Shown here piece after piece: positions 1 to 12,599 of a DNA stretch of 64,000 bases. Position 1 is the stretch's first letter; every line of letters begins with the position of its first letter. A model generated the notes under the pieces. That model saw only the letters and a list, made by a program, of their open reading frames with translations. It was not told where the DNA came from and did not search any database. Source of the DNA: Aurifilum marmelostoma (Eukaryota > Ascomycota > Sordariomycetes > Diaporthales > Cryphonectriaceae); assembly GCA_027559495.1 (NCBI GenBank), contig JAMXSV010000018.1:1-64000 (forward strand), read 5' to 3'. The translations under genes and the position numbers were made by a program.

Positions 1-144
1 AGAAAGATAAGGAATTTTCTATCTGTAAGCAGCTAAAGAGCTACTCTATAGGTATAGCATAGCATGCGTATTATGTAGCGCGTTATATAGCATTCCTAGC
101 TTTGGTAGCTACTAAAGCCCTATATATAGCCTTAGCTTATAATA
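1..144 (-). repeat. LTR A, 3' portion (truncated by window edge)
   Basis: It matches the last 144 bases of the 7760-7981 and 24469-24690 copies. It is more heavily mutated (TpA in place of TpG and CpA) than either of them. Confidence 0.85.
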
Positions 145-3100
145 TTATCTCCCTCCCTTCCTTCTTCTAAATAGTTTATTTTACTTCTTATTTTCTTCTT
201 TTTATAACTATCTCCTATCTTTCTTCTTAGGTAAAACCTCCTTCTATCTATTCTATTCTATACTCCCTATCTGCTATCTCTATACTTATATTATACTTTT
301 AAGCAGCTATTTATAATAACTAGCTATAAGAAGGCTAAGATTATTAGTAGCTCTGCTTTAGGTAGTACTTTGCGCAATAATAGCTGCTTTAGAGCCCCTT
401 TTAGCCCTCTTAACTATAATTAAATTACTGCTACTGCTTACTACTAAAAGGCTATTTAAGATACTGCTACTAAGTTCCCTTATAGCCTAATATCTAATTA
501 TTCTAAAAATAAGAATTTTTAGCTTTTTATTTACTTTTTAATTGCTAATATAACTATAAGCATTTATAAAATATCTTATTTTAAGTGCATTATTTGCTTA
601 GCTACTAATTCTAGCGCATTTTATATTAATGCTACTAGTAAATAGCTGCTCTTTATCTGCTTCTCTCCTATTTGCTAATCTAAATAGGCTTAAGCAAGTA
701 GTGCCTTTGCTATTCTTATATTACTAATAGTAAAAATACTAGTTATATTTGCACTATAATATATCCCTTATAAGCTTTATTCTTTTTACTATTTTTTAGC
801 TAATTTTTCTCTCTTTTCTTAGCTTACTTATAATTCTAATATAATTAATACTGCTATTATATTAGCTTTAGCTATTTAAGATTTTAACTTTAGCAATTCT
901 AATAGATCTCCTTTCTTATTAGCTACTTAGATACTACTAATCTGCTTCTTAGACTCTATTATAGCTTAATATAATGCTAATTAAGCTGCCTTATCTTAGT
1001 ATAAAGAGATATAGCTAAAGAAGGCTATTATCAATCTTAATGCTAGCCCCTTTGCTGCTTTCTTTAAGGATAGCATATTAGGCTTAAATAAGCTGCGCTT
1101 TTATTATATAAGTAGCTGCTCTTCTTTAGCTTTATTATTCTTCTCTAATTACTTGCAATTCTGCAAGATTAAGCTAATGCAGAAGATCTATAATGCTCTT
1201 TAGGATCTCTCTAGTGCTATATAGTCTATCTACTAAGAGCTTATTTAGCTAAATCGCTTTCTTAGCGCTTAAAAGCGCTGCTATAGCTTCTTTGCTGCTC
1301 TAAATAAAGAGAATAATAATAAGGGTAAAGATAATAATAAGGACTAAGTTAAGTAAGTCCTAGATTAGCTTATCTTGCTTATCTCTAGTAGTAGCAGATT
1401 ACTATGCTGCTTTATAGCTATTAAGTGCTTAGTAGTTAGTAATTATTATTAGGCTTTTTTCTAAAATTTTAGTTTATTGCTTTCTGCTCTTATTCTGCTA
1501 TATCTTTTTTTTTTTTTTTTTTTTTTTATTATTATTAGGGGGAAGGGGGGGGGGAAGTTATATATTCTGCTTTTAACTCGCTCTCTATCTTATTAAATTT
1601 TCTTTCTCCTCTAATACCTTATTTCTTCTTAACCCTATAGTAAGTAACCCTAATTCTTCTTTTTCTCTTCTAGCTTAGAGCTAGCTTTTTAGCTAATATA
1701 AAGTAGCTTTTTAACTCTTAATATAAATAACTTTCTTTATAAAAATAAGAAGCTTGCCTAGTGCTTTTGCTAAAGCTTTAACTATAATATTAAATTTATT
1801 GCTTACTTATTTACTACTTAATTGCCTATTTGCTTCTGCTTAGCTTAGAATTTCTTTAATTGCTAGGCTATCCCCTATAGCTACTATGCTCTTATTATAT
1901 TCTAGAATCCTAGCTATTACTATATTAATAGTTCTAGTATATTCTTATCTTCTTATTAGCTTTAAAGCAGTTTATTAGCTGCTAATTTTACTAATTAGTT
2001 CTTTTAACTACTGCTCTTGCCTAGAATATCTAATATTTTGCTATTCTATTAGTATCTCTTATCTTTCCCTTTTTCTAGCTCCTATTATGCTAATTTGCTG
2101 CTTTTTAGCTCTATAAGAATAATACTCTCTATACTTATTTTAATCTCCTCTTTGCTATAGCTTATTCCTTTAACTATAATAACCCTAATATACACTCTTC
2201 TTTATCTCTTTTTACTTTCCTTACTACTAATAAGCTACTTTCTTTTTACTAGCTTCTATTAATTACTAGATCCTTTATATTTGCTGCGCCTCTAATTATA
2301 TTCTCTATTACTAAGAGCAATTTAATAATATTAAGTAAGAGCAGAAGTAGCTTTATATTAATATAGAAATCAAGGCTTCTAGTACTAACTTAATAAATCT
2401 TTGCTACTAAATCTATAAATTAGCTATAATAATTATCTTCTACTATTAAGCTCTAACTTAGCTTTAAGGCAAGTATGCTTAAAAGCATGCAGAGTATAAG
2501 CTTGCGCAGTAAGCTTATAAGCTTAAAGATAAGCATGCCTTAGGCTCTAAGCATATTAAGCATAATAACCTTGCTATTCAAAAGCAGAATAAGTTCTATA
2601 GTAAGATTTAAGTTATTTTATTAAATAGCCTTCTCTATTCTAAAAATATTAGCTCTCTAGCTGCTAGTTAATACTTTATTAGTTTTATAAATTTAAAGCC
2701 CTATATTTCTAAGGCTATTACTATAAGCTATTATTTTTCCTTATTAATTTATATTATCTTTTAAATTTATTTAGTACTCTTGCCTATTCTATATTTTTAA
2801 GCAGCTCTTATATTAATTCTTTCTATTCTATTTATTTAATTTATACCTTGCATTTAGAAGGCTCTTCTACTTAAAAGCAATCTATTCTTAATTTATTTTT
2901 AGCCCTTAAGATTAATTCTATATAGAATTTAGATTCCTATCTACTATTCTTAGAAATAACTATATCTAAGCAAGCATTTTATATTTGCTATAAAAGTAGC
3001 GAATTACTAGTAGCTTGCAATAGTAGATCTATATAGAATTATAGATATATGCTATATAGCATATCTAGCTTTACTATATATAAGCTAACTACTTTTATTA

Positions 3101-5199
3101 TCTTATATTTCTTATATAGCTAGGCTAGCTTTTAGAAGAGGCAGTCTATTGCTATATTCTTAAGGAATAGCTATATATTATCTTTAATAGCAAACTATTC
3201 TGCTAGTACTCTCCTTTAATTTGCGCTTTCTTCTATTTATTGCTAAATTGCTGCTATAGCTGCTTATATAAATTCTATTAATTTCTTTAATTATTTTATA
3301 AAATCTTCTGCTCTTATGCATAGTAAGTAAGCTAGTACTGCAAAGTATTCTATCTCTTAAATAATATTAGCATAGTATCTATATTAAAGAAAGAAAAGGC
3401 TTAATCTAATTATAGTAATATCTTTATTATTAATAGCTAATTATATGCCTGCTAGCAGCTATAGCTAGTCCTTTTGCATATATATTATAAATGCTCTTAG
3501 GTAATTAAGAACTTCCTAATTAGCCCTTTTAATTGCTTTATTTATCTCTAGATAGTAAGCAGTGCTTAAGTGCTGCTTAATCTTAGTTAACTTATATAAG
3601 CATTACTAGAAGAATCTTACCTAGTTTATTTTCTAATTGCTTATTAGGGCTTTAGAAAAACTATAGTATCTTTAATAGTAGCTTATAAATTGCTTAGCAT
3701 AGGCTTTAGCATTTATTATGCATATAGCTTTTAATATAATAGCTTTGCTTAGTTAGTCTATAATAACTATTAAGTACTAGAGGCTATTCTTATTTTCTAT
3801 AAATAAATCTACTATAAAGTTAATTAAGAGCTTGCTTTATAGCTGCTTAAGAATAAATAAAGGCTTAAAAAGCTCCTTTTTATAATATTGCTATATAGTT
3901 TTTTATTTATAGATATTATAGTTTTAGATAAATCTTTATATTATTTTATATAAGCTAAGCTAAAAATATAAGCAGCTTAATAGCAAGATAGTAATATTTT
4001 GCTTTAGATATTTGCTTAGATAGAAGTTATATATATTTTATATTAATATAATTTATAATAGTTCTTATTCTAGTATCTATATTCTATCTTAGAATCTAAG
4101 AATGCCTTCCAAATTAATCTTGCACTTAGTAATAAATATATTTAGGGGGTTTCTATTGCTAGTTTTAAAGTCTGCTAGAAATGCTTTAGCTCTTTCTCTA
4201 ACTAATTAGATAATTTATAGGAATTTTCTATTATTTTATAAAGTAGCATTCTAAGCTATTTAGAGATCTTTTTATATAAAGATTTAAGTTTCTTTAGAGA
4301 GCAATCTATTTTAGGCGCTAACTTAGGCAATTTATATAATCTCCTAATAATCTTACTTTTGCCTAATCTAATTATTCTTTAGCAGCTAGAATTCTTTTCT
4401 AATAAAGTGCTTATCTATTATTTTATATAATATATTCTATTCCCTGCAAGAAAGTATATTAGGGCACTTTATAGCAGCTTTTTTATAGTAAATAAGCTTA
4501 AAGCGAAATTATAATAACTCTTCTAATTAGTATACTTATTATTTGCTAAGCCTTTAAGTAGTTATAAAGTACTTTAGATTCTTATAGTCTAAGTAGATTA
4601 TAAATAATTTCTTTATACTATAAAGCTTTGCATTTTAGGCTTATAAGTAGCTTATAATTGCTAATAACTTCTTATTATAGATCTTATAATTATACTCTAT
4701 AGGCAATAATTATCTAAAGTAATATACTATTAGCTATAGTGCTTTTTTAGTATTTTTCTATAATAGGCAGCTATCTAGCAAATAGCTTAAATAGTTAGCC
4801 TTAAGTATAATATTCTTCTTAAGATCCTACTATGCTAATATTAGCTTTAAGATAAATTTAAGCTTAAGCTGCTTAAATGCTATATTCTTATCTTCTCTTT
4901 AGTAAAATAGCATCTTCTTTTTTATAAGTGCTAGAAGGGAGCTTATAGTTTTAGAATAATTCTTAATAAATTAATAGTAAAAATTAGTAAATCCTAGAAA
5001 ACTCTATATACTTTTAAGCATTTTAGAAGCCTTTTAGTTATAGATTGCTATTAGCTTTTTAGAGTTTATATAAATCTTAATATCTGCTTTAATAATAAAT
5101 CCTAAATATTTAGTTCTTTAGATACTAAACTTGCATTTTATAATATCTAGGCTTAAACTAATAGCTTTTAAGGCTCTAAGGACTTATTTTATCTTTTAT

Positions 5200-5600
5200 T
5201 TATAGTTCTTTTTAGAACTATTTAAGTAAATAAGTATATTATTTAAATAAATTAAGCAGAAAATATCTAAGTACTATTATAATGCTAAGTTAATATATTA
5301 CTAAAAGATAGCTAATGCTTTTATAAGTTTAAAGGGGGTTATTAGCTATTTAAATAAGCTAAATTAGATATAAAAAGCAATCTTTTATTTATTGCCCTTT
5401 TTAATATAGAGCTTATAAAAAGCAGCTTATATATTAAGTTTAATAAATTATTATACTTTTAAGAGATTAGCTAAAGTTTCCTTAATAAGTAGAAGCAGAT
5501 ATTAATTAGCTTAGATAATAATATTAAGTGCGCAATAGTTAATATAGAAATATAGCTTATTGCTAAGTTTCTTAATAAAGATTATAAGCGCTCTTACTAA
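5200..5600 (-). pseudogene. Ty3/gypsy reverse transcriptase remnant
   Basis: Read on the minus strand with stops ignored, this stretch shows the conserved order of gypsy RT blocks. There is a YxLLLIKETL-like segment (family YPLPLIDETL), then a FIKLNI-like segment (family FTKLDLR), then a KKGNK-KIAF segment (family KEGDEWKTAF), and finally IYLNNILIYL, which corresponds to the catalytic YLDDILIY. The D-to-N changes at the catalytic site and the many stops are G-to-A transitions of the RIP type. It is not functional. Confidence 0.75.
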
Positions 5601-7759
5601 TAAGCTACTTGCTTATATATATTCTAGCTCTAATAGCTTTATAAGAATCTTTCTTAGAACTAGTAATTTATTCCTTAATATTCTATAAAGGGGGCTTTAG
5701 GAGATTTCTAGCTGCTTGCTATTTTTATCTTATTCTAAAATAATTTTATAATCTACTTTTTTGCAATGCAATAGCAGCTTCTCTCTTTTCTTTTTATTAA
5801 AAAGTTCTGCCTATTATTAAAACTATTTTAGTAGCTTATTCTCTATTAAAGCCTCCTTTTTTAATATAAGTATCTTATTAATATTAGCTAAAGTTACTAT
5901 AAATAGCTATATCTATATTATTTATAAGCATTTGCCTTATCTTACTTCTGCCTCTAGTATAAGAGCGCTTATACTACTAACTTTCTAATATATTACTAAG
6001 GTATAATCTCTTTCTTAAATCTTTAAGCTTACTATTTGCTTAATGCTTAGAAGATGCTTATATACTATATAAATAACTTTTTTTATTCTATCTATAGCTT
6101 TTCTAAGATTATATTATAATTAAGTTAAAGAATAATATATGCTTAGATTTAGTATATATAGCTATTTAAGTTAGCCTTAAAGTATATTATTTTAGAAATT
6201 GCGCTTAGCTTCTAAGTAGCTTAGTTTATTATAGCTTTATAGAGTATTCTTAGTATTATTAGAATATATAGAAAGGCAAGTTTTCTAATAAGCTTCTTAT
6301 TTATAGTGCTATAGCAATTATACTTTTAATTTATTAATATATTTATAAATCTAGTTTTATTATATAATAGGTTTATTATAAAAAGAAATTTATTTAGCTT
6401 TTATTTTATTTTATTTCTATTAAATCTTAGCTTAGTAAGCTTCTATATATAACTTTGCGTAAGAGCTACTCTTTTTCCTTATTAAGATTAATAAGATTAT
6501 TATTATTATTTGCAATAATAATAGCAGCTTAAATATTGCTTTATATAGATAGTATAGCTAGTAAGAGGCTGCACTAATTTGCATAGTAATCTCCTTTACT
6601 ATATTAAAAGTATAAATTATTATTCTTTTATCTTTTAATTTCTTTATTTAATATTTATTTAGCATATTGCTTAAAAGCAGTGCTGCTTATACTTATAGCA
6701 TTAACTTTAATTATTAAAGTATCTCTTTGCAAGTTTTTTCTTTATTAAGTTCTTTTTTAAAAAATGCTTTTTAAGATAATATTTTCTATTAGATTATTTT
6801 ATTGCTTAATAAATCCCTCTATCTTAAAAGAAATTAATAAAGCTTCTCTAATTTATATATAGTAGTTAATTAGTATACTTATAGAAATAAATTTATTTTA
6901 AAGTCTAATATTAATAGCTTCTTCTAAAATAGTAAGCTTTACTTAATTAAGCTATAAAGTGCCTCTAGCTTTAGAGAGTATTTATTCCTAAATAGCAAAA
7001 AAGAAAGAGAATTGCTAGTTCTTATATTAATAGATCTTAAAGAATATTTATACTATTTATTTAGCTTAATTAGTATTATAATAGTAGCTAGCTAAATATT
7101 TTATAAAGGCTTAGGGATTGCTAGTTTAGTTAAGCCTTCTTAAATTAAAATAGGAATTAGCTAGCTTTTAAGTAGCTTTTTTAAGGCATTTAAATATAAT
7201 ATAAAACTTATTATATAAGTTTCTAATAAAGTAGATATTTTAGCTAAGTTTATAATATATTTAAATTTTTTTATAAAAGGAATTTTAAATAATTCCTATT
7301 AAATTTCTTAAGCTAAGATAGAAGCTTCTATTATATATAAGATTAATTATTAAAATTATTATTATTATTATAATTAAGGCTTTTCCCTTAATTATAAAAG
7401 TATAAGCCCTACTTACTAGCTGCTTTTTATATACTTATATATAATATCTTATTTGCTTTAATTCTATATAACTTAGCTTTAATAATTATAATATATTATA
7501 ATAGCGCTTATAGTACCTTTTTATACTAATAGCTTAGAGTTTCTTAGGCAATATAGCTAGCTGCTAGCTTCTTTTTAAAAAGCTAAGTAGTATAGGCAAA
7601 CTAGCTTTCTTGCAGCTTATGCAATTATTTAAAAAGAGTATATAAGTTTAGTTTAAAGCCTTTATTTGCTATAAATAGTAGCTATTATTCTTCTCTTTCT
7701 ATTATTAACTGCTGCACTTAAGTAGCGCTATTGCAGTAGATAAGCAAAGCTAGAATATA

Positions 7760-7981
7760 TATAAAAGGCCTAGCTAAGGAGTATGCATCTAATTAGGGAT
7801 CTATTATTATAAATATTCTAGCTTAGGAAGTAATAGAAGAAAGATAAGGAATTTTCTATCTATAAGCAGCTAAAGAGCTACTCTGTGGGTGTGGCATAGC
7901 GTGCGTATTATGTGGCGCATTGTGTGGCGTTTCTAGCTTCGGTGGCTGCCGAAGCCCTATATACAGCCTTAGCCTGTGACA
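7760..7981 (-). repeat. LTR A of element A (222 bp)
   Basis: It has the same length and ends as the less mutated solo copy at 24469-24690 (TG...CA termini). The left half (7760-7857) is strongly RIP-mutated, but the right half (about 7858-7981) keeps most GC-rich words such as ggtggctgccgaagccc. It is therefore a mosaic compared with its partner at 1-144. Confidence 0.88.
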
Positions 7982-8923
7982 ATAGCTATTTAAAATAGAC
8001 TCTACAAACTCCTAAACTAGACTTATAAGAGCTAAGGATTTAATACTCTAATATAGAACTAATATAGTAGAATTATATAACTTAAAGTTAGAATTATAAA
8101 GAATATATAGTTAAAGGAGTTAATTATTAACTTTATTAACTAGTTAAAAGAGTTAATTATTAATTTTATTAATTTAATTAAAAAGTAGAATATATAAGGA
8201 TATAATTATTACTAGCTAAATAGATTATTATATATAGTTTTTTAGTTATTAATCTAATATTATGACCCATCCAACATGCAGGTCACGAAACAGGTCACTA
8301 GCAATAAGGACCAGGTGTTATGGACCCAATGTTCTGACTAAGGGAAAAATGGAATACACTGCCTTCCCCTTTCGGAGATAAGGATTATATAATCAAGGGT
8401 TAGGGTTACTAGCGGATAGTTATAATAGTCTAACTATCTTGACAACTACAGCAATAGTCACTATTGCTTAACTATTTGAATAAAGATAAGGAAAAAGAAA
8501 TAATATATACTAAAGAGCTAGATATATAATCTTAGTTATTACCCCTAGTAGATAGAACTCGTATATAGATCTTCAGTTGTTAATCTAAGTATTTAGTTAT
8601 ATATACTAAGTAGCCCTAAAGGCAGTAAATACTTGCATTATTTATTAGGACTTATATAGTTCCATATTTAAGGACTTAGCACTTCGATATCGCTCTTGTT
8701 AGTATAAACCCAATCAGTACTTAAGGATCTTCGGATTACTGCAGTGCTCATTACATCTAAGTATTACTTCTGATATAAGTAATAGCCTTACTGCTAGTAA
8801 TATACTATAGAGAACTTTAAAATTATTTCTATATTTCTTCAAGCATACTTTAATACCTTACTTGCCTAATATAAACCCCTTATATACTTATTATATACTT
8901 CGGTTATAGCAGTGCTTATTATA
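7982..8923 (+). repeat. LTR B copy, 5' truncated, interrupted by a solo LTR
   Basis: The parts 7982-8252 and 8756-8923 line up with the complete 531-bp LTR B copies at 13919-14449 and 21066-21596 and end in the shared gcagtgcttattata terminus. The 5' end is cut off by element A. A second LTR of the same broad family (8258-8755) sits inside with a perfect TSD. Confidence 0.75.
8258..8755 (+). repeat. Solo LTR B variant (498 bp) with TSD TCTAA
   Basis: It is flanked by identical 5-bp duplications, tctaa at 8253-8257 and tctaa at 8756-8760. It begins tattatgaccc and ends gcagtgctcattaca, like other LTR B copies, but the middle is different sequence and is only lightly mutated. It is therefore a younger variant inserted into an older LTR B. 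It contains a telomere-like ttagggttaggg-type stretch near 8396. Confidence 0.85.
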
Positions 8924-8959
8924 GTAATAATCGTAAAGATCGTGCCTTATTTATTAACA
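8924..8959 (+). repeat. LTR C terminal fragment
   Basis: The sequence taatcgtaaagatcgtgcc and the following ttattaaca correspond to the last bases of LTR C at 25380-25414. The fragment is sandwiched between two LTR B pieces, which suggests one more nesting layer: LTR B inside LTR C inside an older LTR B. Confidence 0.65.
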
Positions 8960-9084
8960 AATATACTATAGAGAACTTTGGATTTATTTCTATATTCTTT
9001 AAAGCATACTTTAATATTTTACTTACTTAATATAAACCCTTTATATACTTATTATATGCTTTAATTATAGCAGTGCTTATTATA
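8960..9084 (+). repeat. LTR B 3' fragment (oldest layer)
   Basis: It starts with the internal LTR B words aatatactatagagaacttt and ends gcagtgcttattata, collinear with the 3' 125 bp of LTR B. Confidence 0.7.
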
Positions 9085-9190
9085 CTATAGTAGATTTAGC
9101 TTTCTTATTTTAGCGAAATTAGCTATAGCAAAAGTAGCTTCTTTTTTTTTAGCTAAATTAAAAAAGCTTAAATTATTTATTATTTTATAT

Positions 9191-9356
9191 AAGTCTAGAT
9201 AAGTAGGTTATATAAGCTAGCTAAGTAGGATATACAAGCTAGCTAAGTGGGGTATATAAGCTATCTAAGTAGGGTGTATAAGCTAGCTAAGTGGGGTGTG
9301 TAAGCTGGCTAAGTGGGGTGTGTAAGCTGGCTAAGTGGGGTGTGTAAGCTAGTTAG
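9191..9356 (+). repeat. 22-bp minisatellite, about 7.5 units
   Basis: Units of the form aagctRgctaagtRgggtgtgt repeat at 9191, 9214, 9236, 9258, 9280, 9302, 9324 and 9346 (partial). The right-hand units are identical and GC-containing. The left-hand units carry a growing number of G-to-A and C-to-T changes toward the transposon block. Confidence 0.88.
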
Positions 9357-9638
9357 CGTTGAGTATAGGAGCTTGCAAGCCCACCTTTCCTAGTACGGGC
9401 TCCTACCCTGTGTGAGCTCGGGCTTCTACATGACTTTCAATAGTTAAGCGATAGGAATGTGCCTGTACCCCGCACCACACTGCGCAAGATATTCCGAGGG
9501 ACGTGATTTGAAGCCGCTCAAGTCACACGGTTTCAGGGGCTTGCTACCCAACAGCTGTTTCTTCGGATATCCAGGTCAACTTGCTGAAGCTCGCACGAAA
9601 GTAGCAATTGCCCACTGCCGTCAAGCATCGAGAGAGCA

Positions 9639-12232
9639 ATGCATAACACTGCCAGGTTGTCAGAGACTGTTCAGTCTCAGCGGGACTGGCGATCGAATAA
9701 AAAGTGCCAGTTCTTCGTCCAGAACCGGTGCCGGAATGGAGCCAGCTGTCCGTATTCGCATGTAGAAGGAGAACAACCAGCAAAGAACGTCAGCGCAGGT
9801 GGTCCTCACAGCACTGGCGCCCGCGCCGAGACTGTTCTGCACATGGATTCGCGGTCTCAAATCCCATGTCGATTTTTCCAGCGGGAGGCCTGCCTGGCTG
9901 GCGCAAGGTGTCCATTTGCTCACGTCAATGTCAACGACGAGACAGAAGCCTCGGCGGACGCAACGGTAAGCAATTACAGCCGGTGTCACAGCATAAACAC
10001 CGATGTCGTCCATGACGGCTGACTCGTGAGCAGGAAGAGGAGAGGCCAGAGAGCTGGTGTTGGGAGCTCAGAGGCGTTCTCGTCGACTTCGGGGATGGAG
10101 TCGTCGTCACTAAAGTCAGCTTCCCATCCGACTTTTCTGCCGTCCGCATCAGTGGTCTGCCTCGGGGCACAACACCGGCCTCTGTGGTTGATCTACTCGC
10201 CTCCCTTGGCTTCACCGTACCTATAAACTGCGTCCACATTCCGGGCCATACAGACGATGTCCACCTGGTCGCTATTGTCACGGTCGAAGACCCCGCATTT
10301 GCTAAACGGGCTGTACCTGCGCTCAAAAGCTATTCTGCTTTTGAGGCTGTTGCAGTCAGCGCAGTGATGCCTCAGGCAGCAAACTACGGTCGCGTCGACT
10401 CAAAGAAAGTGTATTGCTCTTGGCACAAACCGGACAAGGCTGCTTGGCTGAATTTTGGCGTCTCCGGGATTGCTGAAACGGTCGGCTCGAGATTCTCAGA
10501 TGGCACTTATAAGGTCTTGGGCCAGAAAGTGAAGTGTGAGGTCCTTCCGCGCAGCGGAGGCTTTTATAACAAGCTGGCCTGGACCGCCAGGCTCTCAGCC
10601 GTCCCGGGTCCTGCCACAGAACGAGACATCACGAGTGAGATCCCAGCCGGACTACACCCTCGCCATGTCGAACTGGGCCCCGCGAGCTATGATACCGATC
10701 TTGTGATGGCGAACACGATGATCGAATCACTCCTGTGGCAAGCTGGGTCGCTGGACAGCTGGGAAGGGAGTCCGGATCTGATCGGGAAACGATTCAAGGC
10801 CAAGGCTCGCTTCATAAGTGACGCCGATGCGAGCAAGGCAGTCAAACTGCTTAACAGCCACCCTCTGCCGTTCCACGAGAATGGCAAGCTCACGGTCCAG
10901 CTTGTTCACTCAGCAAGGTTCAAGATCTCAAGTCGTGTCTATGATGTCATAGAGCCGGAGATATCGCGCTATCAGCAATTCTGGAGCTCGCAACACCTGC
11001 GGTACATGGCGTACCCTCCTGTCAAGGGCCTCAGGACCCTAAAGATCGAAGGAGATGTCAGCAAGGATGTTGCCAGCGCTAAGGCTATCCTGGAGAAGAT
11101 TACGACCGGCGAGGTGATGAAGGAGGGAGGGAAGGCTGTCTGGGCAGCTGCTTTCGTCGTTGTTGGTCCTGTCCGTCAGAAGTTGAAGCAACTCGAGCGC
11201 GAGCTCGGGATTGTGATCATCCGGGACAAACGCAAGTCACAGATCCGGCTATTGGGCCCTCAGTCACAATGCCTGGAAGCTCGGGACACGATTAACGAAC
11301 TCGCTAGAGAAGACGAAAAATCTGTGCTAGAGATCGAGCTCGATGCTCAGAAGCTGTCCTGGGCCTTGAAGGGCGGCTACCGCGCTCTCGTCACAGCCAT
11401 CGGTGAAAATAAGCTCACCTTGGACATCTCCTCGAACCCTCAGCGTATCCTCGTGAAGGGGTCCGATGCTGTTCGCATCGCAGCACGAGAGATAATTGAA
11501 GGAGGGAGGAGGGCACCAGAGGTTGAAGCAGCCTCAGAAAGCAATTGTACCATCTGCTGGACGGAAGCCGAGAGCCCGGTGCGCACATCATGCGGGCATG
11601 TCTACTGCTCCGGCTGTCTTGAGGATCTTTGCCTCGCCATGGCGTCTTCTGCTAACCGGGGCTCCGGTGTCTGTTGCGAGGGCGACGCCGGCCGGTGCGG
11701 CAAGAAGTTTCCGCTTGCAGAGCTCCAGACCTATCTCCCATCCGCCGTCCTAGAGGATATCCTCGAAGCCGCCTTTATTGCCTACGTCGCCAATCCCCTT
11801 AACAGCTTACGACACTGCCCTACCCCAAACTGTAGGCAGGTTTACTTTGCAGCGGACCTGTCTGCACATGGTGGCAGTCTTGCCCAAACCAGCAATAGCC
11901 CCTCCTTTAGGTGCCCTGCATGCCTCGTTGTCACCTGTGTGTCCTGCCATGTTTCGCATGATGGCCTGACATGCGCTGAGCATCGCGATCTAGCTTCGGG
12001 GGGCCACGAGGCTCTGAATGCGACTAAGAAGAAATTGGGGATTAAGGACTGTCCCAAATGTGGCACGATGATTGAAAAAACCTTCGGCTGTAACCACATG
12101 ACCTGCCTAGCTTGTGGGGCGCATATATGCTGGGTATGTCTAGAAACGTTCCCGAAGGGCAATGCTATATATATCCATATGAGGAGTAAGCACGGGGGAA
12201 TAGGCGTTGATTATTTCCCAGATTTGACTTAG
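9639..12232 (+). CDS. CCCH zinc-finger / RRM-like / RBR-type E3 ubiquitin ligase
   Basis: Two exons, 9639-9965 and 10034-12232, give 841 residues; the 68-bp intron (GTAAGC...CAG) keeps phase 0. The N-terminus has two CCCH fingers (C-x7-C-x5-C-x3-H, near residues 24-42 and 77-95). An RRM-like stretch (VRISGLPRG) follows, then a long middle part that may hold KH-like RNA-binding folds. The C-terminus is RING1 (Cys near 614, CTICWTE and CGHVYC), an in-between-RING domain, and RING2 (Cys near 782). The likely thioester cysteine is in GCNHM (about C795). RBR enzymes pass ubiquitin through this RING2 cysteine. The architecture recalls DEAH-helicase/RBR proteins without the helicase, suggesting an RNA-linked ligase, but that is inference. 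The start is the first ATG before finger 1; an upstream exon is possible. The gene sits in a GC island between RIP blocks and looks intact. Confidence 0.85.
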
Positions 12233-12261
12233 TTAGTCATATTAAGACAGAACTGATGCAC

Positions 12262-12460
12262 AATGCAATGAGCACTGCCGTAGCGAGCACTGCAGTAACC
12301 CGAGGATTGTAAAGTACAAAAAGAGTTTATGCTAAGAAGAGCGGTTGACGGGTACAGTCCTTGAATACAGAAACATAAGTAACAAACGACTGTAATGCCA
12401 ACTGCCCCTGGGGCTACTATATTCCGAATATAATACTTAGATTGATGACTGAAGAGCTAT
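12262..12460 (-). repeat. LTR B-variant fragment
   Basis: It begins tgcaatgagcactgc and, on the minus strand, follows the 8258-8755 variant (shared words include ggggctac, aatacttagatt and aactgaag-like sequence). It starts only 29 bp after the stop codon of the RBR gene. The far end fades into the LINE remnant. Confidence 0.55.
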
Positions 12461-12599
12461 CAGCGCTCGAGGAGGCTCGACTCCCCCTGGCCAGAAGGGT
12501 GCTTACAGCAGACAAGAGCAACCTGACGGTCCCTCGCATAGCTCCCAGGTATCGCTGGGGAAAGATACAGCACGGCCTGCCCCCCCCCCCCTCATACAA

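Larger units (their letters stand above)
1..7981 (-). mobile_element. Element A: RIP-degraded Ty3/gypsy LTR retrotransposon
   Basis: A 222-bp LTR at 7760-7981 matches the truncated LTR at 1-144, so the window opens inside the element's left LTR. The element lies on the minus strand: reverse-transcriptase sequence is readable on that strand at about 5200-5600. The interior (145-7759, 7.6 kb) is very AT-rich, full of stops and has no usable ORF, as expected after RIP. At its right edge the element is followed by LTR-B sequence (7982 onward), which implies that it inserted into an LTR B. The TSD cannot be tested because the left end is outside the window. The identification rests on the paired LTRs plus RT residues. 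Confidence 0.85.
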
